Positions 1-9,132 of a DNA stretch of 64,000 nucleotides are shown in pieces. Under the pieces are notes generated by a model, which ran no database searches, was not told where the DNA came from, and saw only the letters and a list, made by a program, of their open reading frames with translations. Each line of letters opens with the position of its first letter. The first letter of the stretch is position 1. A program made the translations under genes and the position numbers. This DNA comes from JAWSVE01 sp050789445 (GTDB taxonomy: Bacteria > Pseudomonadota > Gammaproteobacteria > Pseudomonadales > Cellvibrionaceae), in contig JAILXR010000001.1 of the NCBI GenBank assembly GCA_050789445.1, positions 1,860,001 to 1,924,000 of the forward strand, written 5' to 3'.

Positions 1-921
1 ATCACAGCCCCTATTTTCTTATTGGTCATTCTCGGCATTGGCTTGCGCAGAATACATTTAATCGACGATCACTTTATTAATTCTGCTTCTGCATTGGTAT
101 TCAATATTGGCCTACCCACTCTACTGTTTATCAATATTGCGCAAACTTCCTTATCCAGCGTCATCAACATTCAATTAATCGCAGTTGGACTTTTCTCCAC
201 CCTTTTAATTTTTTTATTGCTAGTAATCACAGCCTCTTTTTTTGTAAAAAACAAAAAAGACCAAGGTGTTTTTATTCAAGGCGGGTTCAGAGGAAACCTA
301 GGAATCGTTGGGCTTGCATTTTGTTTAAACGCCTACGGCGATCAAGGAGCGGCAACAGTTTCAATATACATGGCTGTTTTAACCATACTCTACAACATAT
401 TAGCCGTTGGGATTCTAACTAAAACACTTCAAGATGAAAAAGACTCGCGTATGACAAAAAAGATAACACTTAACATTTTGAAAAACCCCATCGTTATTTC
501 AATCACCTTCGCTTTAGTTTTTTCATCAACGAACTTACAGCTCAACTCAATCGTAAAACAGACGGGAAACTATATCAGTGATTTAACACTCCCACTTGCA
601 CTAATTTGTATCGGAGGAAGCATTAGCTTAAAAGAACTTCGCCTATCATCTTTCACCGCAACAGCAACGACAACTGCGAAGCTACTTGTTGCACCGATTA
701 TTATGATTGCTGTCGCACTACCTTTTGGTTTTACAAAAATGGAAATGGGCATTATCTTCTTAATGGCTGCGGCACCAACTGCAACCGCTAGTTACATTAT
801 GGTTCAAGCGATGAAAGGAAACAGTACACTAGCCGCCAATATTGTTGTTATGACAACGTTAGGGTCTATTTTATCAGTCAGCCTCGGCATAGTATTATTA
901 CGAGGCTGGGAGCTTATATAA
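1..921 (+). CDS. AEC-family (auxin efflux carrier-like) permease, 5' end cut by window edge
   Basis: The reading frame is open from the first base. An in-frame TTG at 22 is not the true start, because hydrophobic codons continue upstream of it. About 306 residues are visible, close to the usual 300-320 of the AEC family, so only a few residues are missing. The protein is almost entirely hydrophobic, with about ten membrane segments in two halves joined by a charged middle loop (near DEKDSRMTKK). This is the usual layout of bacterial AEC/malate-type carriers, which export or exchange small organic anions at the inner membrane. The substrate cannot be inferred. The gene ends at a bidirectional terminator shared with the convergent lipoprotein gene. 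Confidence 0.8.
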   Translation: MTAPIFLLVILGIGLRRIHLIDDHFINSASALVFNIGLPTLLFINIAQTSLSSVINIQLIAVGLFSTLLIFLLLVITASFFVKNKKDQGVFIQGGFRGNLGIVGLAFCLNAYGDQGAATVSIYMAVLTILYNILAVGILTKTLQDEKDSRMTKKITLNILKNPIVISITFALVFSSTNLQLNSIVKQTGNYISDLTLPLALICIGGSISLKELRLSSFTATATTTAKLLVAPIIMIAVALPFGFTKMEMGIIFLMAAAPTATASYIMVQAMKGNSTLAANIVVMTTLGSILSVSLGIVLLRGWELI

Positions 922-930
922 ATAAAATTT

Positions 931-958
931 AAAAAAACCCGCTTACGCAGGTTTTTTT
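931..958. terminator. Bidirectional rho-independent terminator
   Basis: An A7 tract followed by CC, a short GC stem with a TTAC loop, then GG and T7, with one C/A mismatch. The A and T tracts make it usable from both sides. It lies between the convergent AEC and lipoprotein genes. Confidence 0.8.
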
Positions 959-983
959 AAAATAATAAGCTGGGGATCGCACT

Positions 984-1760
984 TTAATTTAATAATCCAA
1001 AAACACCAATCGAGTAAGCGCGTTTTTTCGCCACACCAGATAATGACGCCTTTTTAATATTTCCACCTAAACGAAGGTTGCGAGATAGATATCTTGTGTC
1101 ACTTGTACCTTCATCAAAGCTTACCCCTACACTTTCAGGAAAATAATATCCGAGAAAGTCTCCTTTTTCTAAACCAACTGAGACCGGAAACTCCGCACGA
1201 ATTTTTCCGGCTTCAGCAACAGAAACCATTCCACTTTCCCAGATGACAACAAGATCATCTCCGACGGGCCTCAACACCTTCACCTGAAAAGGTGTTGCTT
1301 TATTCATGAAAGCGCCAACACCAGTCAATGTTCCATTTCTGGGTACAGGATGAGCAAGGTCAACAAGCAATAAAGATCTCTCTTCAACAAACTCTCTTTC
1401 GACTAACTCTCCACCAACATAATCTAGTAAGTCACCCAGCACTAAGAATTTTTTCAATGAATCAATTTGCTCTTGTACAAACTTACGAACTTGTCCGCGC
1501 AAAACCGACGACTCTTGAACGCGCGAAGATTTTTCAGTATCGAGAACACCTAAAACGCGATTCAACTCCTCTATATCATCCTGTTTTCGACTCCCTTCGA
1601 TCTCAAGCTCAGAGATGCGATTATTCGCCTCAGAGAGCTGTGCTTGTAAGCTTTCATTCTTAGAAATTAACATCTGTGTTTGAGGTGTCGCCTGACACCC
1701 AACTAAAATAACGCCTGAAAAGAAAATTACAAACAAAAAAGCATTTAGTCTACGTTTCAT
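984..1760 (-). CDS. Predicted lipoprotein with coiled-coil N-terminal region
   Basis: A 258-residue protein with a basic N-terminus (MKRR), a hydrophobic stretch and a lipobox ending LVGC, which places the acylated cysteine at residue 22. Residues about 33-75 are rich in E/L/Q/S with heptad-like spacing (coiled coil). The rest looks like a globular periplasmic beta-rich domain that I do not recognise. It lies 99 bp downstream of the Ser/Thr kinase gene on the same strand and could be co-transcribed with it, so a link to the kinase's periplasmic region is possible but unproven. The residue after the cysteine is Q, not D, which fits outer-membrane sorting. Function unknown. Confidence 0.75.
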   Translation of the reverse strand: MKRRLNAFLFVIFFSGVILVGCQATPQTQMLISKNESLQAQLSEANNRISELEIEGSRKQDDIEELNRVLGVLDTEKSSRVQESSVLRGQVRKFVQEQIDSLKKFLVLGDLLDYVGGELVEREFVEERSLLLVDLAHPVPRNGTLTGVGAFMNKATPFQVKVLRPVGDDLVVIWESGMVSVAEAGKIRAEFPVSVGLEKGDFLGYYFPESVGVSFDEGTSDTRYLSRNLRLGGNIKKASLSGVAKKRAYSIGVFGLLN

Positions 1761-1859
1761 CTCTCACCTAATATTACAATTTTTATAACTTACCAAAGCT
1801 CGTATCTACGATAGTTCAGATCTATCTATTATTCTATTTTTACATTCATTGGCGCTTAT

Positions 1860-4817
1860 CTACTCAATAGAAGCTTTACTATTACTCTGGCTTTCTACCC
1901 TAAACGCAAGTGTTCCTACTTGTTTATTATTAATCATCAAATCAATATTGTAGCCGCCCTCAGAAAAGCCTTCTACTGGACGATCAATACTAAATACCTT
2001 AAGACCATCAACATCGCTAACCACAACGGGAACTTGTGCTATCTGAAAACTACGAGCCACATCATACAAAACAGCTTGGACCACTGTTGCTTCTGAGTGA
2101 AAATTCTCATAAGCAAAAGCAATATAAATAGTACGATCTACATTGGATATCGTAGCCATGGGCTGATCTATTTTTTCTATGGTCTGACTGCTGACGACTA
2201 ACTTAGAAATTATTGGCTGGCTTGCAATAAACTCAGCCTCTTCTGCCTTTTCTAAGCTCACTTGCAGCGCTAAAAATTTCTCAACACTGGGGAAATATGT
2301 TCGAGCATTTATCAACAATTCTTTTGCCTGTGGATATTCACTTCTGTTGATTTTATTTTCAATTTCAATCGCTACTATCTGCTCAAGCCCCCTCAAGGCA
2401 CGATCAGCCTGAGAGCTCCCCTCATCAATATCTAATATATTTTTATACTGATGGTATGCACTGTCACCAACTGGAGACAATAAATTGCCGGTCGCTATTT
2501 GCTTTTCCGCTTCTTCGTAATACCGATCTATTTTTTCTTCTGTTTGAAAAAAAGAATCGGCTAACGCATAAAGTTCGTTTAGTTTTTCATCCTCGGAATT
2601 AATTTTTAATCCTCGACGAGCTAAGTTAATCGCCTTTTTGTGATTTTCTTCTTGAAGTGCTTCACGAGCAAGTACTTCATATTGCTGCACTATTCTTGCT
2701 ATCCCTTCCATCGCCAAAGGATTATCATCATCAATAACTAATGCTTTCTGATAAGACTCTAAAGCGTTATACCCCTTCGGAGAAGTTAACTGATCCAACC
2801 TGAGATATTCATCACCGTTATCAATAAGCGCCTGAGCTTGCTCAGCGGCCTCAAACTTTGTAACAACTTGCCGAAAACTCTCATCACCTTCGATATTTTC
2901 AAATGTATTTTTTAGCGAAGCAAGATACTTCTCAATGTCAGCCAAGTTCCGCGCCTGAAAAAAATCTCTGATTTTTCTAAAATGGAATCCTTTAAGTTCT
3001 TCTAGCCCCCACTCTGCTTTTTTATCTTCAGGAAAATTTTCTAGTACGCCGTTATATAAGTTAGCTAACGGCAAAGAAACTGATAAATCATTATTCAATT
3101 GCTCACGTAATATTCGAGCTTTGGCTAAATCACTACCTTCGGGAACGTCGGCAAGTAATCTTTCGTAATCAACTTCTTCACCATCTGAGCTAGTGCTTTC
3201 AGCATCAACAACATCGACATCTTCATGTGTTTTTTCGGTATTTGCTACATCTACATTTACCAGACCTGATTCCAATTCTTGCTCAGGCTGGTTGACAACA
3301 CTTTGATCAAGCTTTTTCTCTTCTATTTGCTTTTCTTCAATGACTCTCGGAACTGAAACTGGTAGACCAATCTGAGTATAAATATCATTTCTGATCTCAG
3401 TCGCTTTCTCGGTACCACTGTCAACGACAGCTTGTAACTCGACAGGAAGATATTCTTTAAAATAAACGGCCCCATAAACAACACCCCCAGCAAAAACCAA
3501 GAAGAGTAGGGACGCAAAAAACTTCTTCGATGATTTCGCTTTTGAATAATCTCGAACATCATCTTGATCAACAGCAAAAAACTCTCCGCTGGCTGCTTTA
3601 TTACCTGTTTGAGAAACGGCCTCAGTTAGGCCACTCGGATACTTTTTATCTACTTGTTTCTTGTTAACAGCTGCAACTCCTTCAGCCGTTTTATTTGCAC
3701 CAGTTGTCCTTCTCATTTTCTGAGTGTTTTCATTCCGCCTGTCTTTCCCACCGACGGCAGGTATCGATCCAGAAATTGGTGCATTGGCTTTTGTTGAGAC
3801 AGCAGCAACAGAACCCGACCGTGTCTCTACTTTTGTTTTGGAAACACGTATTTTTTGAGTTTTTTGCGAAGGCGCTGATGCAATTGCCGGCATGGTTGTA
3901 TTATCAGGATTAAATCTTCCAGCCGCCTTCACTGTAGCGCTAATCAGCGTTGGAGCTTCAGTCAAATGAGAACCAACTCCGGATGGAGATCGACGATCCG
4001 CAATCGACTTAATCTCTGGTCCACCACTGTTTTGCAACTCTTCAATTGCAGCAACCAGCTCGGCCCCTGTTTGAAACCGGGATAGAGGTTCCTTCGCTAA
4101 TAATTTGTCGATGATTTCCTGAAGAATAGAAATATTGTTAGGCAAGCGAGGAACTGGCTCCGAGATATGCTTTATACCAACAGCCACTGCAGAGTCGGCA
4201 TCATAAGGAACTCGCCCAACAATCAACAAATACAGCACAACACCTAAGCTATATAAATCCGACCGAGAATCAACCGCTCGCCCCTTGGCTTGCTCAGGGC
4301 TCATATAATGCGGAGTCCCAATCGCCGTTCCTGTTTGCGTCATTCCAGATGATTTATCCGCTAAACAGGCAATCCCGAAATCCATAAGGACAGCACGACC
4401 ATCTTCTTCGTGAAGCATGATGTTTTCTGGCTTCACATCACGATGAACATAGCCTTTCATACTGGCGTAATCCAACGCTTTCGCGACATCCTTAATTGTT
4501 CGCAAGCTTTCTTCCATCGTTAACGAAGCACGCTTCGTTTTTAGATCGAGCCCAGGAACATATTCCATCGACAAGTAATGCTGTTCGTTGCTAATCCCTA
4601 CGTCATAAACCGTCACTATATTCGGATGGATTAACTGGCTGACAATTTTAGCTTCACTCAAAAATCGCTGGCCGAACTTTACATCAGCTGATAATGCAGG
4701 ATTCATTACTTTTAGAGCTACTTTACGTCCAAAGCTCTCTTGAATCGCCAGATATACGGACGCCATACCCCCTTTACCGAGCATACGAACAATTCTATAA
4801 CCTGGAATATCAACCAC
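1860..4817 (-). CDS. Receptor-type serine/threonine protein kinase (PknB-like)
   Basis: A 985-residue protein. The Hanks-type kinase domain covers about residues 7-265 and has all key elements: glycine loop GKGGMA (14-19), ATP-binding Lys36, Glu55, HRD at 125-127 with Asn132, DFG at 146-148 and SPE at 173-175, so it should be active. A linker rich in S/T/K and charged residues follows (about 270-425), then one membrane segment near 430-452. The roughly 530-residue C-terminal part would be periplasmic. It is acidic and contains several TPR-like helical repeats before a small C-terminal beta domain. It probably senses a cell-envelope signal and phosphorylates cytosolic targets. Substrates are unknown, and no PP2C phosphatase is adjacent. 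The lipoprotein gene downstream may belong to the same transcript. Confidence 0.88.
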   Translation of the reverse strand: MVDIPGYRIVRMLGKGGMASVYLAIQESFGRKVALKVMNPALSADVKFGQRFLSEAKIVSQLIHPNIVTVYDVGISNEQHYLSMEYVPGLDLKTKRASLTMEESLRTIKDVAKALDYASMKGYVHRDVKPENIMLHEEDGRAVLMDFGIACLADKSSGMTQTGTAIGTPHYMSPEQAKGRAVDSRSDLYSLGVVLYLLIVGRVPYDADSAVAVGIKHISEPVPRLPNNISILQEIIDKLLAKEPLSRFQTGAELVAAIEELQNSGGPEIKSIADRRSPSGVGSHLTEAPTLISATVKAAGRFNPDNTTMPAIASAPSQKTQKIRVSKTKVETRSGSVAAVSTKANAPISGSIPAVGGKDRRNENTQKMRRTTGANKTAEGVAAVNKKQVDKKYPSGLTEAVSQTGNKAASGEFFAVDQDDVRDYSKAKSSKKFFASLLFLVFAGGVVYGAVYFKEYLPVELQAVVDSGTEKATEIRNDIYTQIGLPVSVPRVIEEKQIEEKKLDQSVVNQPEQELESGLVNVDVANTEKTHEDVDVVDAESTSSDGEEVDYERLLADVPEGSDLAKARILREQLNNDLSVSLPLANLYNGVLENFPEDKKAEWGLEELKGFHFRKIRDFFQARNLADIEKYLASLKNTFENIEGDESFRQVVTKFEAAEQAQALIDNGDEYLRLDQLTSPKGYNALESYQKALVIDDDNPLAMEGIARIVQQYEVLAREALQEENHKKAINLARRGLKINSEDEKLNELYALADSFFQTEEKIDRYYEEAEKQIATGNLLSPVGDSAYHQYKNILDIDEGSSQADRALRGLEQIVAIEIENKINRSEYPQAKELLINARTYFPSVEKFLALQVSLEKAEEAEFIASQPIISKLVVSSQTIEKIDQPMATISNVDRTIYIAFAYENFHSEATVVQAVLYDVARSFQIAQVPVVVSDVDGLKVFSIDRPVEGFSEGGYNIDLMINNKQVGTLAFRVESQSNSKASIE

Positions 4818-5050
4818 TGAGCAAACCTAAATGTGTCTAATTTTGTCGTTATTTATGTGAATATTTAGTCGAAACGGCCCAAATGACGGGGCCGGTTATT
4901 CTATAGGATTTAGATTACGATTGCGTCCATCTATAATATACCTACAGCAACAAATAATGGCGTTTCTAATGATATAGACGGCTAACCCTTAAACCTCTGC
5001 AACGACAAAAAAGGATTAGCCCCGTCAGGATTATTTTTGAACGGTTACGA

Positions 5051-5098
5051 ACAAAAAACAAAAAACCCATTTGTCATATTAGGTAACGACATAATGGG
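5051..5098 (-). terminator. Probable rho-independent terminator of grxD
   Basis: Read on the minus strand, CCCATT and AATGGG arms flank a second TGTC/GACA pairing and are followed by a T-rich tract (TTTTTTGTTTTTTG). It lies about 50 bp beyond the grxD stop. The rest of the gap up to the kinase start (4818-5050) shows nothing I can name. Confidence 0.65.
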
Positions 5099-5149
5099 CT
5101 TCTGGGAGATCTAACTATCAATAACTAAGCTTGATCGTCAGCGTTTCAG

Positions 5150-5479
5150 CTAAGAATCTGTATCCACGCCTACAGCCTCATCAATCAATGGCTTTAATTC
5201 CCCTTTCTCATGCATCTCAGTAACAATATCGCATCCTCCAACTAACTCTCCTTTCACCCACAACTGTGGGAAAGTCGGCCAATTGGCGTAGCCAGGCAGT
5301 GTTGCTCTGATATCTGGGTTAGCAAGGATATCGACATAAGCGAATCGCTGTCCACATGCCATCAAAACTTGAGAGGTTCGCTGGGAGAAGCCGCACTGAG
5401 GAGCAGTAGGTGACCCTTTCATAAATAGAATCACGCTGTTATCTGCGATTTGCTGCTTGATTGTCTCTAATGTTTCCAT
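5150..5479 (-). CDS. grxD: Monothiol glutaredoxin, GrxD type
   Basis: A 109-residue single glutaredoxin domain with the monothiol active site CGFS (in PQCGFSQRTS). It also has the conserved WPTFPQLW segment with the cis-proline and a GGCD glutathione-binding motif. The length matches the E. coli protein (115 residues). GrxD proteins bind a glutathione-coordinated [2Fe-2S] cluster, usually with BolA partners, and deliver clusters in the cytosol. No bolA gene is adjacent here. The gene stands alone on the minus strand with its own downstream terminator. Confidence 0.95.
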   Translation of the reverse strand: METLETIKQQIADNSVILFMKGSPTAPQCGFSQRTSQVLMACGQRFAYVDILANPDIRATLPGYANWPTFPQLWVKGELVGGCDIVTEMHEKGELKPLIDEAVGVDTDS

Positions 5480-5685
5480 AATTTGTCTCTACCTATTCAT
5501 AATTGTAAGGGTCGTTTCTTGTACTCGGGGCAACTCATATAAGTGGGGGCGCCGGAGGAAAAAGCAAGCTGTAGACTCGGTAAAATCAAGCAAGCCACTT
5601 GCTACGCTGGATTAATTGCTTCGCCATTCTAACCTAGTCCCTGACATCTATAAATGATGAAGAGCTGTCGTCCATATCGTGATTC

Positions 5686-5791
5686 AGTAAAGCGCTCTCT
5701 TTACTCTTACTTTGGCTTTCTTATTAGGCCCTCATTACACTCTTAGGTCAGCTCTCTGCTCTTGACTATGCTGCTGGCTTTTGCAGGGCCT
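5686..5791. other. Hairpin-rich intergenic stretch upstream of the small RNA
   Basis: The 370 bp between grxD and the small-RNA promoter has no convincing gene. It contains a perfect 7-bp hairpin (AGTAAAG 5686-5692 with CTTTACT 5699-5705). It also contains a longer-range pairing of AGGCCCT (5726-5732) with AGGGCCT (5785-5791), followed by TTTTC. This could be a second structured RNA or a weak terminator. The biological role is not established. Confidence 0.35.
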
Positions 5792-5818
5792 TTTCAATAA
5801 GCCGTTGCCTGTAAGATA

Positions 5819-5846
5819 TTTGCCAAGATTACAAATTACTTATACT
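5819..5846 (+). promoter_or_regulatory. Sigma70-type promoter for the small RNA
   Basis: A -35 element TTTGCC (5819-5824) and a -10 element TATACT (5841-5846) are separated by 16 bp. A start site is expected near 5853. The only convincing transcription unit downstream before argD is the short terminated RNA at 5853-5954. Confidence 0.5.
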
Positions 5847-5852
5847 ATTTGC

Positions 5853-5954
5853 TTTTGACGTACTAACAACTCTACTTTGCAGCAAAAAACTGCAGTAAAA
5901 ACGTTGTTAACATTATTCTTAAAACAGGCAGCCATCGCTGCCTGTTTTGTTTTT
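5853..5954 (+). ncRNA. Candidate Hfq-type small RNA, about 100 nt
   Basis: A promoter-like sequence is followed within 110 bp by a strong terminator: AAAACAGGCAGC, loop CATC, GCTGCCTGTTTT, then GTTTTT (5921-5954). Between them is a nested structure. TAACAAC (5864-5870) pairs with GTTGTTA (5903-5909) and encloses TGCAG/CTGCA (5878-5882 with 5890-5894) around a CAAAAAA loop. An unpaired AU-rich stretch (CATTATTCTT) precedes the terminator, as in Hfq-binding sRNAs. There is no start codon followed by a usable reading frame. It does not resemble Spot 42, RyhB or CsrB as I remember them. It could instead be an untranslated attenuated leader of argD, whose start lies 125 bp downstream. Confidence 0.5.
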
Positions 5955-6078
5955 GGGCCATTAACGATTCGACGACCGATGTTGAGAATCTGCCGCCCAA
6001 ACATTTTCCATTATGAAATATATCCAATCTTCAATTTAGCTTATTAATTTATCTATTTTTACTTAAAAGGAAAACACC

Positions 6079-7248
6079 ATGAACACACCTGAACTTATGA
6101 GCGCATACGCTAGAGGTGACACCACCTTTGTAAAAGGCGAAGGCGCTCGCGTTTGGGATGCTCAGGGCAAAGAATATCTCGATGCACTCGCTGGGATCGC
6201 AGTTTGCGGACTTGGCCATGCTCATCCGGCCGTCACTAAAGCAATTTGCGAGCAAGCCGAAACGATTACTCACACCTCGAATTTATTTCACAACCAGCCG
6301 CAACAACGATTGGCAAAAAAATTGTGCGGATTATCTAGAATGGATAATGTGTTTTTCTCTAACTCGGGCGCAGAAGCTAACGAGCTTGCATTAAAAATTG
6401 CCAGAAAATTTGGCCGTGAAAAAGGGATTGAAATCCCAACGGTTATTACCATGGATAAAAGTTTTCATGGCAGAACAATGGCGACTATCTCTGCCACCGG
6501 AAATTCAAAAGTAAAAGAAGGCTTTGAACCTCTTTTGCAAGGCTTTATTCATGCTCCTTATAACGACATAGATGCCATTAAAAAAATTGCAGCCAACAAC
6601 AAAAGCATTGTAGCCATATTGGTAGAGCCCGTGCAGGGTGAAGGCGGCATTAATATCCCAAGAGAAAATTATTTAAATCAGCTACGTGATCTTTGCGATG
6701 AAAACAATTGGCTTTTAATGCTCGATGAAATTCAAACCGGTATGGGTAGAACAGGCACTTTTTTCGCCTATCAAGAAAACGACATTCTTCCTGATGTTGT
6801 CACTATCGCTAAAGCACTAGGGAATGGATTCCCTATGGGCGCTTGCCTCGCACAAGGAAAAGCCGCTCACATTATCCAGCCTGGCAACCATGGTTCAACA
6901 TTTGGCGGTAACCCTCTCGCTTGCCATACAGCCGAAGTTGTTATCGATACCATCGCAAAAGAAAACCTAATAGAGCGCGCCGATTATTTGGGCGAATGGA
7001 TAGTGGGAAGATTACGAGATAAATTATTCACGAACCCCTCTGTTAGAGATGTTCGAGGAAGAGGCCTAATGATAGCCATTGAATTTGACAGACCTTGCGG
7101 TGAGCTATTTCAAGCAGCTCTTGATGAGGGCTTAATCATTAATGTCACCGCCGGTAACGTAGTACGTTTGCTACCACCATTAATCTATTCAGATTCAGAT
7201 GCGGACTTATTAGTAGAAAAACTCACAAAAGTGATCAGTAACTTTTAA
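6079..7248 (+). CDS. argD: Acetylornithine aminotransferase (class III PLP enzyme)
   Basis: The 389-residue product transfers the amino group between glutamate and N-acetylglutamate semialdehyde in arginine synthesis, and often also acts on succinyldiaminopimelate. Class III aminotransferase features are clear: SNSGAEANE near the PLP phosphate site, LDEIQTGMGRTG with the ring-binding Asp, and TIAKALGNGFPMGA with the Schiff-base lysine. The ATG is preceded by AAAAGGAAAA. The 80-bp gap to argF has no strong terminator, so the two genes probably form an argD-argF operon. No convincing ArgR box was identified upstream. Confidence 0.95.
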   Translation: MNTPELMSAYARGDTTFVKGEGARVWDAQGKEYLDALAGIAVCGLGHAHPAVTKAICEQAETITHTSNLFHNQPQQRLAKKLCGLSRMDNVFFSNSGAEANELALKIARKFGREKGIEIPTVITMDKSFHGRTMATISATGNSKVKEGFEPLLQGFIHAPYNDIDAIKKIAANNKSIVAILVEPVQGEGGINIPRENYLNQLRDLCDENNWLLMLDEIQTGMGRTGTFFAYQENDILPDVVTIAKALGNGFPMGACLAQGKAAHIIQPGNHGSTFGGNPLACHTAEVVIDTIAKENLIERADYLGEWIVGRLRDKLFTNPSVRDVRGRGLMIAIEFDRPCGELFQAALDEGLIINVTAGNVVRLLPPLIYSDSDADLLVEKLTKVISNF

Positions 7249-7328
7249 AGGCGTTATATATGGGCCTTTTTAACAATGTGTAACTTTTAAAATTTAAAAA
7301 TATTTTTTTATTATTATGGTGGTTTACC

Positions 7329-8246
7329 ATGGCGATTCGACACTTCCGATCTCTTTTAGATTTAAGTTCTAGCGAACTCAAACAAATCGTGTATCGAGCT
7401 ATTGAACTAAAAGCGCTACAAAAAGCCGGTAATTGCCCTCAGCTAATGCGCAACAAAGTTCTGGGTATGATTTTTGAAAAATCATCCACTCGCACACGAG
7501 TTTCTTTTGAAGCGGGCGCAGCTCAATTTGGCGGAAGCGCCATATTTCTATCATCTCGTGATACACAATTAGGACGAGGTGAACCCATTGAAGATTCGGC
7601 TCGAGTACTTTCTCGCATGGTCGACATCATAATGATTCGAACATTTGGCCAAGATATCATCGAACGCTTTGCAGAATATTCTCAAGTGCCTGTCATCAAC
7701 GCACTCACTGATTTGTACCACCCTTGCCAGCTACTGGCCGATCTCCAAACTTATATCGAACACAGAGGCGACCCCACAGGGAAAGTGGTGACATGGGTAG
7801 GAGATGGGAACAACATGTGTCACTCTTTTATAAATGCAGCAAAACTGTGGGACTTTGAGTTACGAATTGCCTGCCCTGAGGGATTCGAACCTAATGAGGA
7901 TCTTGTTTCTGCCAATTCAGATCGAGTGACTGTTTTTAAAAATCCTATCGACGCCGTGAAGAATTCAGACTGGATTGCCACTGATGTCTGGGCTTCAATG
8001 GGACAAGAAGATGAGCAGCAAGCTCGAGAAGAGAAATTCAAATCCTATCAAGTGAATCACGAATTACTCGCGCACGCTAAAAGCGACGCTATTTTTATGC
8101 ACTGCCTTCCCGCTCATCGTGGCGAAGAAGTATCAGCAGAGCTCATGGAAGATCTGGACAAGTCTGTCGTTTGGGACGAAGCAGAAAATCGTCTGCACGC
8201 ACAAAAAGCATTAATGGAATTTTTATTAAACGAATCTCAACATTAA
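7329..8246 (+). CDS. argF: Ornithine carbamoyltransferase
   Basis: A 305-residue cytosolic enzyme that makes citrulline from ornithine and carbamoyl phosphate. The carbamoyl-phosphate loop SSTRTRVSFE, the HPCQ motif and the ornithine-side HCLPAHRGEE motif are all intact. The length is typical of the anabolic family. The gene follows argD in the same direction, 80 bp apart, giving two steps of arginine synthesis side by side. ATG start after a GGTGG-containing leader. Confidence 0.95.
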   Translation: MAIRHFRSLLDLSSSELKQIVYRAIELKALQKAGNCPQLMRNKVLGMIFEKSSTRTRVSFEAGAAQFGGSAIFLSSRDTQLGRGEPIEDSARVLSRMVDIIMIRTFGQDIIERFAEYSQVPVINALTDLYHPCQLLADLQTYIEHRGDPTGKVVTWVGDGNNMCHSFINAAKLWDFELRIACPEGFEPNEDLVSANSDRVTVFKNPIDAVKNSDWIATDVWASMGQEDEQQAREEKFKSYQVNHELLAHAKSDAIFMHCLPAHRGEEVSAELMEDLDKSVVWDEAENRLHAQKALMEFLLNESQH

Positions 8247-8648
8247 TCGCGACAAACAAACCAAATCTTCACCTCCAGAACGCAGCAGAAACACACGACT
8301 TACATGAATATTAAGATTGCGTCGCCTCAGGTCATATCGTTTTGTGTCGCCTAGATTCTTTCTTAAAGTAACGCCATCAATTTAAAAATTACCTTACGTT
8401 AATACTTCCCATCATTACATCTGCAAACACGGAAACCCTCTTAAGCTTACTAAAAAGTAACTGCAGCGAGTCGCCACAACAAACGCCAACCTGTTCTCAA
8501 TAAACAACGAAACTTTCACTGAGTGATCAGGCACTCAATCTCATCACGTATACTGATCTCGACGCGTTGAACTTTTCATTGCCACAATGAATAACAACAT
8601 AGTCTCTAACTCACAAAGTACTTACATACCACATAAGGAAGTAGTCAC
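8247..8648. other. Intergenic region argF-csrA, no gene seen
   Basis: About 400 bp with no reading frame that looks coding and no clear hairpin terminator. It must hold the csrA promoter, but I cannot place it with confidence. Confidence 0.5.
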
Positions 8649-8939
8649 GTGTTAATACTTAGCCGTCGCAATGGCGAATCTATTATTATTGGCGAAGATA
8701 TCAAAATCACAGTTCTATCACAGCGCTCCAACCAAGTCAGAATTGGTATAGAGGCTCCTCGCTCTTTGCCAGTTTATAGAGAAGAGGTTCTTTTACGTCA
8801 GACCAAGCAAGAAATAGCGATAGAAAACGTTACCCCCAATAATGATATCCCTGTTACATCAAAACGTTTCGCCGGCTCAACATTTATAAGCGACACTTCA
8901 ACAGAAGTTCAGAACAAAGCTGTAGCGCTAGAAGATTAA
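8649..8939 (+). CDS. csrA: CsrA/RsmA-family RNA-binding regulator with extended C-terminus
   Basis: The first 55-60 residues are a canonical CsrA core: MLILSRRNGES, a QVRIGIEAP strand, and the RNA-binding Arg in VYREEV. CsrA dimers bind GGA motifs in mRNA leaders and control translation. The start is GTG after an AAGGAAG ribosome-binding site. The protein has 96 residues, against about 61 for E. coli CsrA. The additional roughly 35 residues are polar and Ser/Thr-rich, look disordered, and are not part of the known fold. It may be a secondary paralogue rather than the main CsrA, which often lies next to alaS, absent here. Confidence 0.88.
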   Translation: MLILSRRNGESIIIGEDIKITVLSQRSNQVRIGIEAPRSLPVYREEVLLRQTKQEIAIENVTPNNDIPVTSKRFAGSTFISDTSTEVQNKAVALED

Positions 8940-9084
8940 TTCCCAGAAAAACAAACAGCGATATAGACTTATTCACAATATTATAAAAAAATATATCGCT
9001 GAATATTCATCCACTTCCGCACCAAACTCCCTACCTATAAGCAGTCGATGATTAGTATCTACTGACAAACGACTTACCCACATT

Positions 9085-9093
9085 TTATCCACA
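9085..9093 (+). promoter_or_regulatory. Perfect DnaA box upstream of nrdA
   Basis: TTATCCACA matches the strongest E. coli DnaA box exactly. DnaA is known to bind upstream of nrdAB in E. coli and tie nucleotide reduction to replication. The box lies 40 bp upstream of the NrdR-type boxes, which supports a regulatory role rather than chance. No other cluster of boxes suggests an origin. Confidence 0.7.
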
Positions 9094-9132
9094 GCAAATA
9101 CGCTAGTTTATGGTCTTGCATTACAGCGAAAA

